Shown here piece by piece: positions 9,186 to 16,283 of a DNA stretch of 64,000 nt (within the stretch, counting starts at the first letter, position 1; every line of letters begins with the position of its first letter). The notes under the pieces are model-generated. The model saw nothing but the letters and a program-made list of their open reading frames with translations. It searched no databases and was not told the DNA's origin. A program made the position numbers and the translations under genes. Location: the NCBI RefSeq assembly GCF_003384725.1, contig NZ_QNVV01000002.1, positions 372,001-436,000 on the forward strand, given 5' to 3'. The stretch comes from Chryseobacterium pennipullorum (GTDB taxonomy: Bacteria; Bacteroidota; Bacteroidia; Flavobacteriales; Weeksellaceae).

Positions 9186-9806
9186 ATGGCAGAAGAACTT
9201 TATTTCATCAAAACCAATCCTAACATTGCCAAAATTAATTTGTACAATAAACTCTGCCGTGAAGAGGAAGATATTATGAAGTATCTGCAGGCTGATGCGA
9301 AAACCAGTCTTGAAATTATCAAAAACAAAGTAAAAGATTCTGTGGAAGATCTTACAAAAGACGAGCTCCTTACCATTTTCTCATGGTTCAGCAATGCCTA
9401 CTCTTCAGATCATGAAGAAGTAAAAACCCAGCTTTTTATCCATGGCATCGATCTTTTTTACGAAATTCCACCCACGGGCCATGCTGTCAATTTTCTGCAG
9501 ATTCTTTCCGATTATGAAAAGCATTCGCAACAGCGTCTGAATTATCTGGTCAATTCTCAGAACTTTAATCAGTTTGTCATTTACGGAATTTTCTTAACCG
9601 AAATTTTCAATAGGGAGCAAGGCCGTGAACATATCCTTTCAGACTACCTGAAACCGAATTATCAGTCTCTTTACACACTGGCTGAGGCCCAACTTCAGTC
9701 CAATGCCCTTTCAGCCGATGTATCTCCCGAACTTCAGCATTATTTTGCGGATCTATATGATCTGACAAAATTTTACAAAGGTTCTATAATCAAATTGGAA
9801 CACTAA
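9186..9806 (+). CDS. Uncharacterised helical protein
   Basis: The ATG at 9186 (MAEELYFIKTNPNIAK) was preferred over an in-frame TTG at 9174; the product has 206 residues. It has no signal peptide, membrane segment or motif I recognise and appears almost entirely alpha-helical. It is acidic and rich in Leu, Asn, Tyr and Gln. A -7-like box TATCTTTA lies at 9142-9149. No function is proposed; neighbours (VOC protein, acetyltransferase) give no clear hint. Confidence 0.6.
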   Translation: MAEELYFIKTNPNIAKINLYNKLCREEEDIMKYLQADAKTSLEIIKNKVKDSVEDLTKDELLTIFSWFSNAYSSDHEEVKTQLFIHGIDLFYEIPPTGHAVNFLQILSDYEKHSQQRLNYLVNSQNFNQFVIYGIFLTEIFNREQGREHILSDYLKPNYQSLYTLAEAQLQSNALSADVSPELQHYFADLYDLTKFYKGSIIKLEH

Positions 9807-9881
9807 GGCACAGACGCACCAGCTTTACTGAGTTACCTGATCCTTTTTTTAACATTAATACCCAAGACCAACAACAAAAGC

Positions 9882-10376
9882 ATGAACTGTCATACATCCG
9901 GTCATGAAATAAGCATAAGAACAGGCACTGAAGATGATCTTCAAACTATGCTGTCCCTTTTTAAAGAGACGATCAGCTCCGTCTGCCGGAAAGACTATAC
10001 GGATGAGCAGCTTGAAGCCTGGAAATCGGGAGCTGAAAACAAAGAACGATGGTACGAAGTCATCCGGAACCAGCTTGTCCTCATCGCTGAATCTGAACAT
10101 CAGATCGTGGGGTTTTGTACGCTGGATAAGGGAAGTTATATTGATTTGCTATTTGTTCATCACCAATATCAGCACAAAGGTATTGCTTCTATGCTCTACA
10201 CCCGCATTGAGGAAGAAGCCTTAAGGCAACATGAACAACAGCTCACCGCAGATGTCAGTAAAACAGCAAGGCCTTTTTTCGAAAAAGAAGGGTTTCATAT
10301 CCTCAACGAACAAAATGTTTCCGTACAAGGTATTATGCTTACCAATTACAAAATGGTCAAAAACCTGGAACCCTAA
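9882..10376 (+). CDS. GNAT family N-acetyltransferase
   Basis: The 164-residue protein begins with the beta-1/alpha-1 pattern ISIRTGTEDDLQTMLSLFKE. The acetyl-CoA binding strand and loop follow as IDLLFVHHQYQHKGIASML, matching the GNAT motif A (Q/RxxGxG/A). The C-terminal part TADVSKTARPFFEKEGF matches motif B. It transfers acetyl from acetyl-CoA to an amine; the acceptor is unknown. The AraC-type gene starts 10 bases after its stop, so the two are probably one operon. Confidence 0.82.
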   Translation: MNCHTSGHEISIRTGTEDDLQTMLSLFKETISSVCRKDYTDEQLEAWKSGAENKERWYEVIRNQLVLIAESEHQIVGFCTLDKGSYIDLLFVHHQYQHKGIASMLYTRIEEEALRQHEQQLTADVSKTARPFFEKEGFHILNEQNVSVQGIMLTNYKMVKNLEP

Positions 10377-10386
10377 TCCATTGCTC

Positions 10387-11205
10387 ATGAACATAAAACC
10401 GGACTATCATGAATTCAGGATTTCAGTTCCTCAGGGATTTGAAAATGTATTCACTCACTTTTATTTTGCTGAAAACGGCTCTGAAGCGCCTGTCACAAAA
10501 ACACTTTTGCCTACTTATCAGACTATTTTATTGTTCTGCTTTGGAGAAAGTGCCACAATATCAACCCGCGAAAAAACAATCATTGATGTTGATAAATGTA
10601 TGGTATTCGGCCCGGTAAGACAAGCTTTTGAATACACACTTCCGGCAGGCTGTTCCATTTTGGTAGCTAATTTTAAAGATGATGCATTCTTCAGGTTTTT
10701 TGGAAAAGTATCACTTGAACAATCAGTAAAACATCCTGATGAATTATTGAAAGACAACTGCTTTACAGATCTGTGGTATCAGCTTAAAGAACTACATTCC
10801 GCTGCAGAACAAGTGAATCATATTCTTGCATTCTGCAGACCTTACCTCCAATACCAGGATACTACCAGTAAGCTTCTGAGCAGTTTTGACAACGATTTTT
10901 TAAATCCCATCAAAATTATTGCTGAGCAGACCCAACAGACCGAAAGAAATATCCAGCGTAAACAGAAAGAACAATTTGGATATTCGTTAAAGGAGCTTAA
11001 CCGCTACAAGCGTTTTTTAAAAGCGATAAAAATTATTGAAGACAAAATCGAAAAACTGGATTCCGTAAAATGGTTTGATATCATTCATGAATGCGGGTAC
11101 TATGATCAAAGCCAGCTTATCCATGATTTTAAACATTTCATCAACATTTCACCCGCGCAGTATTTAAAATTCCAACAGGAAATCTGTAATCCTAAATCCA
11201 AATAA
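10387..11205 (+). CDS. AraC family transcriptional regulator
   Basis: The start was set at the ATG at 10387 (MNIKPDYHEFRISVPQ), giving 272 residues. A longer frame to 10231 would overlap the acetyltransferase by nearly 150 bases and was rejected. The C-terminal third (about 175-270) is the double-HTH AraC domain, ending in the signature CGYYDQSQLIHDFKHFINIS then PAQY. The N-terminal part resembles the DUF6597-like sensor domain common in such regulators. It may control the oxidoreductase at 11281, whose promoter lies immediately downstream; this is inference from position only. Confidence 0.8.
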   Translation: MNIKPDYHEFRISVPQGFENVFTHFYFAENGSEAPVTKTLLPTYQTILLFCFGESATISTREKTIIDVDKCMVFGPVRQAFEYTLPAGCSILVANFKDDAFFRFFGKVSLEQSVKHPDELLKDNCFTDLWYQLKELHSAAEQVNHILAFCRPYLQYQDTTSKLLSSFDNDFLNPIKIIAEQTQQTERNIQRKQKEQFGYSLKELNRYKRFLKAIKIIEDKIEKLDSVKWFDIIHECGYYDQSQLIHDFKHFINISPAQYLKFQQEICNPKSK

Positions 11206-11246
11206 TCCATTTCGTTTTCTTACAATTTCTGAAACGTAAAGCGGCC

Positions 11247-11254
11247 TACATTTG
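11247..11254 (+). promoter_or_regulatory. -7 element of the NAD(P)H oxidoreductase
   Basis: TACATTTG fits TAnnTTTG and predicts a 5' leader of about 20 nt before the ATG at 11281. The gene therefore has its own promoter just after the AraC regulator. Confidence 0.5.
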
Positions 11255-11280
11255 TCTCATTAATCTTAACAATCAAAACA

Positions 11281-11874
11281 ATGAGACATTTAATCATCTA
11301 CGCACATCCTAATGAAAACAGTTTAAATCATAGTCTTTTAAATACTGTTATTGAAAATCTTGAATCCCAGGATCATGAAATCAGAATCAGGGATTTGTAT
11401 ACAATCGGATTCAACCCCATTCTTTCACTTGCTGATATGCAGGGTCAGCGAATGGGACAAGTTTCCGATGATGTGAAGCTGGAACAGGAGCACATTCTCT
11501 GGGCAGAGCAGATTACCTTTATCTATCCTATCTGGTGGACCGGGCTGCCGGCAATTATGAAAGGATATATCGATCGGGTGTTCAGCTATGGTTTTGCTTA
11601 TCGCTATGACCAGGGAATACAGAAGGGATTACTCAAAGGAAAAAAAGCAGTGATCATCAATACACACGGAAAATCTGTTGAAGAATATGAGCAGACAGGA
11701 ATGGATAAAGCATTGAGCTTAACTTCAGACGCCGGTATTTTTATTTATTCCGGTCTGGAAATCATCCGTCATTTCTTTTTTGACAAAGCCGATAAAGCAA
11801 CTCCGGAAAATGTTAGCATCTGGAAAACACAAATCACCAATACCTATTCGCAACCTGCTTTGAATCTCAAATAA
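11281..11874 (+). CDS. NAD(P)H-dependent oxidoreductase (flavodoxin-like fold)
   Basis: The 197-residue protein opens MRHLIIYAHPNENSLNHSLL, the phosphate-binding start of the NQO1/KefF/MdaB group of FMN or FAD quinone reductases. The central signature is FIYPIWWTGLPAIMKGYIDR with VFSYGFAY just after it, which lines the isoalloxazine ring. These soluble enzymes make two-electron reductions of quinones or electrophiles. An AraC-type regulator precedes it. Its reading frame stays open for about 50 more codons after the TAA, an oddity noted separately. Confidence 0.85.
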   Translation: MRHLIIYAHPNENSLNHSLLNTVIENLESQDHEIRIRDLYTIGFNPILSLADMQGQRMGQVSDDVKLEQEHILWAEQITFIYPIWWTGLPAIMKGYIDRVFSYGFAYRYDQGIQKGLLKGKKAVIINTHGKSVEEYEQTGMDKALSLTSDAGIFIYSGLEIIRHFFFDKADKATPENVSIWKTQITNTYSQPALNLK

Positions 11875-12140
11875 AAGAAAGAAACCATTCATAATGATAA
11901 TCAAAATCTTACCTACAATACTTATCACAATCCGTACGCTTATAAAAAAGCAGTATCCCACAGTTTTGAGATCTTCGCATTTTATTTCTCCACCGTGTAT
12001 TTGTGGCATGGAATTCGCTTCAAAAATGGCAAGTAAAATTGTTTTGAACCATTATTTTAAACCATTAGGATCAGTCACCGGTCTAGTTTTTCTTAAACAA
12101 ATCTTGTTTTGACCCTGTCTGCCTCTTAATGGTTTAAATA
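11875..12140 (+). other. Intergenic region with an inverted repeat, upstream of the tyrS leader
   Basis: No gene is called here. A frame continuous with the upstream oxidoreductase stays open from its stop to about 12032 but has no ATG. Perfect 12-nt inverted repeats TTTAAACCATTA (12056-12067) and TAATGGTTTAAA (12127-12138) lie 59 bases apart, immediately upstream of the leader promoter. They could be a loop-forming operator or chance in AT-rich DNA. Confidence 0.4.
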
Positions 12141-12166
12141 TTGGAATCATAAAAACCGTATCTTTA
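12141..12166 (+). promoter_or_regulatory. Probable promoter of the tyrS leader transcript
   Basis: TTGG (12141) and TATCTTTA (12159-12166) resemble the -33 and -7 elements, though the last base of the -7 box differs from TAnnTTTG and the spacing (15 nt) is a little short. A transcript would begin around 12171, a few bases before the leader ATG at 12175. Confidence 0.45.
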
Positions 12167-12174
12167 CAGGGCAG

Positions 12175-12273
12175 ATGAAACATCTTAACAGCATATTACG
12201 CCTTCCTTTCTTCAGTGAGTATTATACCCCGGCCTATTGTTCGGGAAGATTTTCTATAGCTGTAATTCGATAA
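12175..12273 (+). CDS. Putative tyrosine leader peptide of the tyrS attenuator
   Basis: A 32-codon ORF begins just after the predicted transcription start and ends 66 bases before tyrS. It encodes aromatic residues in a cluster, LPFFSEYYTPAYC: Phe12-13, Tyr16-17 and Tyr21, with Tyr codons at 12220-12225 and 12235-12237. The Tyr codons sit at the edge of a segment (12235-12245) that can pair with the 5' arm of the downstream terminator. This is the geometry of a ribosome-stalling leader peptide, where shortage of Tyr-tRNA would stall translation and prevent termination before tyrS. No Shine-Dalgarno is visible, as usual here. It is a prediction from sequence. Confidence 0.65.
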   Translation: MKHLNSILRLPFFSEYYTPAYCSGRFSIAVIR

Positions 12274-12306
12274 AAATAATCTAACATATATAGAGCCCGG
12301 ACAGTA
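12235..12306 (+). promoter_or_regulatory. Antiterminator pairing of the tyrS attenuator
   Basis: TATTGTTCGGG (12235-12245) can pair over 11 consecutive positions with CCCGGACAGTA (12296-12306), with two G-U wobbles. The upstream strand mimics the 3' arm of the terminator (TATTGTCCGGG, 12305-12315), so the two structures are mutually exclusive. Confidence 0.6.
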
Positions 12307-12321
12307 TTGTCCGGGCTTTTT
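12294..12321 (+). terminator. Attenuator terminator directly before tyrS
   Basis: AGCCCGGACA and TGTCCGGGCT form a perfect 10-bp stem with loop GTAT, followed by four more T residues. It ends 18 bases before the tyrS ATG and after the leader ORF, so it lies inside the tyrS transcript and not at the end of the previous gene. Confidence 0.8.
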
Positions 12322-12339
12322 CATTTTAAATAATTCAAT

Positions 12340-13539
12340 ATGATTACTACATTACAAGAAAACGTGGCCATCATCCTGCCGGATAATGGATTAGAAGAAA
12401 AACTAAACCAGGCTCACAAGGAAAACAGAAAACTAACAATTAAACTTGGATTTGATCCGACAGCTCCTGATCTGCATCTTGGGCATGCAGTGGTGCTTAA
12501 AAAGCTGAAACAGTTCCAGGATCTGGGACATCAGATTGTTATTGTTGTAGGGAGCTTTACGGCAAGAATCGGTGATCCCACAGGAAAAAATAAAGCAAGA
12601 AAACCACTAAGTGCTGAAGATGTACAGCACAATGCGCAAACGTATATCAACCAGCTATCCAAGGTTATTGATGTAGAGAAAACAAAAATTGTTTTCAATT
12701 CCGACTGGCTAGATGCTCTCAGCTTTTCAGAAGTGATACAACTGCTTTCTAAAGTGACTGTAGCACAATTGATGCACCGTAATGATTTTAATAAAAGATT
12801 TACAGAGAATACGCCTATTGCTATGCACGAGCTGGTATATCCTGTTCTCCAGGGTTTTGATTCCGTAAAAATTGAATGTGACATTGAGATGGGAGGTACC
12901 GATCAGCTTTTCAACTGTACCATGGGTAGGCAATTACAGGAAGTTCACCACATGCCGGCCCAGATCGTTATGTGTATGCCACTTTTGAAAGGTCTTGATG
13001 GAAAGGAAAAAATGAGCAAATCCCTCAATAATATTATCGGACTCACCGATGAACCTAATGAAATGTTTGGAAAAACCATGTCTATTCCGGATGCTTTGAT
13101 CGAAGAATTTATCGAGCTGACTACGGATTTTTCCCTGAAAGAAAAGACTGATCTTAAAGCAAGAATCAAAAACGGAGAAAATCCGATGGTCATCAAAAAA
13201 CTAATTGCCAAAAATATCATCAGCCAATACCATGACGATATGGCTGCTGAAAATGCGGAGCTCTTTTTTATCAATCAGTTTCAGAATAAAAATTTTGAAG
13301 AAAAAATCTATGAACCGGTTCATATCAGTACTCTTGTGCATTGTAAGCATAAAGTGTCCTTACTTGAACTTTGCCATCAGCTAAAAAATGACCTCAGCAA
13401 ATCCGCTGTCAGAAGATTAATAGAAAGTGGCGGCATCCAGATTAACAGTCTTAAAATGATCAATCCTGATGAAGAAACCGAGCTGAAGCCCCAGACTAAA
13501 ATAAAAATTGGAAAAAGAGCATTCTTTGAATTGGTATAA
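12340..13539 (+). CDS. tyrS: Tyrosyl-tRNA synthetase, TyrZ-type
   Basis: The 399-residue class I synthetase joins tyrosine to tRNA-Tyr in the cytoplasm. The HIGH-type motif HLGH is at residues 46-49 within FDPTAPDLHLGHA, and KMSKS is at 224-228. The tyrosine pocket segment is DIEMGGTDQLFN. The C-terminal 65 residues form an S4 RNA-binding domain. Length and the FDPTAPDLH signature match the shorter TyrZ-like branch, not the 430-residue TyrS branch. This raises the possibility that it is a second, inducible enzyme. It is preceded by a leader ORF and attenuator, the strongest regulatory signal in the window. Confidence 0.93.
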   Translation: MITTLQENVAIILPDNGLEEKLNQAHKENRKLTIKLGFDPTAPDLHLGHAVVLKKLKQFQDLGHQIVIVVGSFTARIGDPTGKNKARKPLSAEDVQHNAQTYINQLSKVIDVEKTKIVFNSDWLDALSFSEVIQLLSKVTVAQLMHRNDFNKRFTENTPIAMHELVYPVLQGFDSVKIECDIEMGGTDQLFNCTMGRQLQEVHHMPAQIVMCMPLLKGLDGKEKMSKSLNNIIGLTDEPNEMFGKTMSIPDALIEEFIELTTDFSLKEKTDLKARIKNGENPMVIKKLIAKNIISQYHDDMAAENAELFFINQFQNKNFEEKIYEPVHISTLVHCKHKVSLLELCHQLKNDLSKSAVRRLIESGGIQINSLKMINPDEETELKPQTKIKIGKRAFFELV

Positions 13540-13736
13540 AGGAGGGAAGATGGCAGCTGGAAGAAGGAAGGTTTCAAAAAAGCATAAACAAATGGAAGAT
13601 TTTTGGATAGGAATATTGTAAAGCATTCGTTAAATTTAAAAAAAACAACTCCCAGCCTTCCCCTGCCAGCTTCCAGCCCTTTATTATTCTGGATCCAGGT
13701 TATTTCAATATCTTCGTTCTGTTAAAAATTTTTCCA
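13540..13736. repeat. Inverted low-complexity GGAAGCTGG-type intergenic repeat
   Basis: Just after tyrS the + strand reads purine-rich words (GGCAGCTGGAAG, near 13553). About 100 bases later come pyrimidine-rich complements (CTGCCAGCTTCCAGCC, near 13664). The arms are degenerate permutations of one word and not an exact copy. A related GGGAGCTGGAAGCT occurs at about 34010. Such words look like a dispersed intergenic repeat of this lineage; it may also end the tyrS message as a large hairpin. Confidence 0.5.
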
Positions 13737-14258
13737 ATGAGCTACATCATGGTCGACATAGAATCGGACGGCCCGATTCCCGGTGATTTTTCAATGATCT
13801 GTTTTGGAGCAGTCCTTGTCACTGATGAACTGGACATTACTTTCTATGGAAAACTAAAGCCAATTTCTGAAAATTTCAATCCTGATGCTTTAGCGGTTTC
13901 CGGTTTCAGCAGGGAAGAAACCCTGAGTTTTGATGACCCTGCAAAGGTAATGCTGGAATTTGAAGACTGGATTAAAAATAATTCTAAAGGAAGGCCCGTG
14001 TTCATCAGTGATAATAACGGCTTCGACTGGATGTTTATCTGCTGGTATTTTCATCATTTTACCGGACGAAATCCGTTCGGATATTCTTCAAGAAGACTTT
14101 CTGATTTGTATTGCGGATTGGAAAAAGATACTTTTGCCCAGTGGAAACATCTGCGTGGAACAGCACACACCCATAATCCGGTAGATGACGCCAGAGGCAA
14201 TGCAGAAGTTTTGCTCTATATGAAAAGAGAAATGGGACTGAAAATTGCATTGAAATAA
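13737..14258 (+). CDS. 3'-5' exonuclease, DEDD superfamily (RNase AS-like)
   Basis: The 173-residue protein opens MSYIMVDIESDGPIPGD, with D7 and E9 as the first metal ligands of the DEDD fold. A second Asp lies in SDNNGFDWMFICWY. HNPVDDARGNAEVLL supplies the last His/Asp pair (HxxxD). The compact one-domain layout resembles the 3'-5' exoribonuclease group formerly DUF5051. It trims RNA or DNA 3' ends in the cytoplasm. A GNAT gene follows 23 bases downstream on the same strand. Confidence 0.78.
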   Translation: MSYIMVDIESDGPIPGDFSMICFGAVLVTDELDITFYGKLKPISENFNPDALAVSGFSREETLSFDDPAKVMLEFEDWIKNNSKGRPVFISDNNGFDWMFICWYFHHFTGRNPFGYSSRRLSDLYCGLEKDTFAQWKHLRGTAHTHNPVDDARGNAEVLLYMKREMGLKIALK

Positions 14259-14281
14259 CAATATTAAACTTTATTTGAAAT

Positions 14282-14722
14282 ATGGATCTTGACCTGCGAT
14301 ACGAAAAAGCTGATGAAGGTGATATTGACTTCCTTCTCAATCTAAGAATGAAAACCATGAATCCTCATTACGAAACTTCAGGGCTTTCCACTGACCGGGA
14401 AACAACCCTCCAAAGAATTCTGTATAAGTTTGACAAAGCGAATATTATTCTTTTGGACAATCAACCCATCGGACTTTTAAAAGTTGACAGAACATTTACC
14501 AATATTGACGTCCTGCAGCTCCAAATCGACCCCAGCCAACAGGGTAAAGGACTTGGAAAAAGAATTTTGTCTGACATCCTTGAGGAAGCTTCACTAGCAG
14601 GAAAAACGGTATCATTAAGTGTCTTAAAAACCAATAAGGCACAGCATCTTTATAGAAGTCTTGGTTTCAAGGTCGTAGATGAAGATCAGTATTCTTATTT
14701 TATGGAAACCGAAAGACAATAA
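14282..14722 (+). CDS. GNAT family N-acetyltransferase
   Basis: The 146-residue protein has a full GNAT core. Motif A is LQLQIDPSQQGKGLGKRILS, which holds the Q-GKGLG pyrophosphate loop for acetyl-CoA. Motif B region is LSVLKTNKAQHLYRSLGF. It resembles the RimI-like small acetyltransferases but the acceptor is not evident. It probably shares a transcript with the exonuclease at 13737 and ends convergently with the Ter operon. Confidence 0.82.
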   Translation: MDLDLRYEKADEGDIDFLLNLRMKTMNPHYETSGLSTDRETTLQRILYKFDKANIILLDNQPIGLLKVDRTFTNIDVLQLQIDPSQQGKGLGKRILSDILEEASLAGKTVSLSVLKTNKAQHLYRSLGFKVVDEDQYSYFMETERQ

Positions 14723-14768
14723 AATCAGAATGACACTCCCGGCACAAGTCCTTGCTGTTGATTACTTT

Positions 14769-16280
14769 TTACTGATTGGCCATGGTCACATAGAGCAATC
14801 TTCCACCTTCTTCTGGAGACAGCAGTATTTTCTTTCCGTCAGTCAGTTCAACCATTGAACCGGGTGGAATTTCTTTCTGCTCTGTAACATCTTTCATTCC
14901 GGACAAACTTTGATTGACAAGCACCCATTTTCCCTGATGAAATGTAAAATATCCTACAGGCATTTTATCCTGCATCGTCAGGTTTTCGTTTCTTATTACT
15001 TTCCTTGAAACATGCCATTTGAATACATATTGATTATGATAAACCATCAGTCTGTGATGCTCAGATTTCCACACTTCTTCATCAAACTTAAAATAGAGAT
15101 CCAAAACAGGCAATGTTCCCTGATGCGGTGTTCCGCAGAACGGACATTTAGGTTGGCTGGTATTATCAAAAACATACCATTTTTCTGTACAGTCTGTATT
15201 TTGACAAGGCTGGATCAGATCTACCGTTTTCAGTAAGGCAGCTTCCCATTCATTAGCTGTAGGCCGTCTGATGGGATCGTGCAGCCCATCAACAAAAGCC
15301 TTTCTGAACAACTCTGAAAGGTAGGGTCCTGTTACGGTATAGGAAATTTTTTGAGGATTCCCCCAGAAGGCATCCCATTTCCTTAAATGGTCAGCTTTTA
15401 TATAATTCGAAGAGTTTTCCGGATGTTCTACAAACATCGCTTTTTCTCCCATTGATAAAATCTCATCTTTTTCAGCATCAAGATCCCATATTTTTCCTCC
15501 ACGTAACGGATGCCTTCTCAACAGATACATATAAATTAAAACAGCGAGAGCATGCAGGTCTGTTTTTTGATTGGGCAAATGCCTTCCCGGATCATGAAGC
15601 GGCAGATGTTTGGTCTTTAGAACTTCAGGCGCAATAAAATCTGCCGTCCCGATTACTTCCGGTGGGAACAGCTTCGGAACGACAAGACCATCAATATCAA
15701 TAATACAGGCAGATTTCGTCACGGGATCCACGAGAATATTATTGTAGGAAAGATCAGAGTGAGCCAGACCCATCTGATGCAGCTTTTTAACACCACGACT
15801 AATATTCACTGCGATCTGAAAATAGCTCAGCCAATCTCCCACCTCCGACGGGTCCAGTCTCAAAGGATATTGCTGATTCCGGAACATGGGAGCCGTAAAC
15901 CACTTTCCCACCTTGTCCTGCCCCATGATATTATCTGAGCCGATATATCCCTTGGCAAAATAGAACTTCTTATGGTAAACAGGAACTACAATTCCGGTAA
16001 GCCGGTCTTTTTCAACAATATCATAAGGCCATCTGAAGATTTCATTAAGAAAATATTCCGAAGCATTTCCATTTTGTATACTTTGCAGATAGGTAGAGAC
16101 TATTCTTATTATCCGCTCTTTTTGTCCTTCATCCAGCGGTTTCCGGTAAAAGGCCACTACATATTCGCGGTCCGGAGAGAAGTATACGTCTTTTACTCCA
16201 CCCTGAACCGGCTTTTCGTCAACATATTCATACGATTTGGCTGTATCTAGGACAGAGACCACCCGGATTGTCTTTTTCAT
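14769..16280 (-). CDS. Protein kinase of the TerY-P (Ter stress) system
   Basis: The 503-residue protein has a eukaryotic-like kinase domain (about 25-350). The catalytic loop is HSDLSYNNILVD with H174, D176 and N181 (HSD replaces HRD). The metal-binding DFG equivalent is IDIDG (195-198), and ADFIAPEV (213-220) is the APE-like segment. A zinc-ribbon follows with Cys 359, 364, 379 and 382. The last 100 residues are beta-rich and FHA-like. In the TerY-P triad described for Ter clusters, this kinase acts with a vWA protein and a PP2C phosphatase. It is the last gene of the operon, 3 bases after the phosphatase. Confidence 0.82.
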   Translation of the reverse strand: MKKTIRVVSVLDTAKSYEYVDEKPVQGGVKDVYFSPDREYVVAFYRKPLDEGQKERIIRIVSTYLQSIQNGNASEYFLNEIFRWPYDIVEKDRLTGIVVPVYHKKFYFAKGYIGSDNIMGQDKVGKWFTAPMFRNQQYPLRLDPSEVGDWLSYFQIAVNISRGVKKLHQMGLAHSDLSYNNILVDPVTKSACIIDIDGLVVPKLFPPEVIGTADFIAPEVLKTKHLPLHDPGRHLPNQKTDLHALAVLIYMYLLRRHPLRGGKIWDLDAEKDEILSMGEKAMFVEHPENSSNYIKADHLRKWDAFWGNPQKISYTVTGPYLSELFRKAFVDGLHDPIRRPTANEWEAALLKTVDLIQPCQNTDCTEKWYVFDNTSQPKCPFCGTPHQGTLPVLDLYFKFDEEVWKSEHHRLMVYHNQYVFKWHVSRKVIRNENLTMQDKMPVGYFTFHQGKWVLVNQSLSGMKDVTEQKEIPPGSMVELTDGKKILLSPEEGGRLLYVTMANQ

Positions 16281-16283
16281 GTT

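Noticed and set aside
11894-12112. 72-codon plus-strand frame after the oxidoreductase
   Set aside because: AT-rich, hydrophobic and overlaps the inverted repeat; another frame in the same place looks more protein-like and neither has support.
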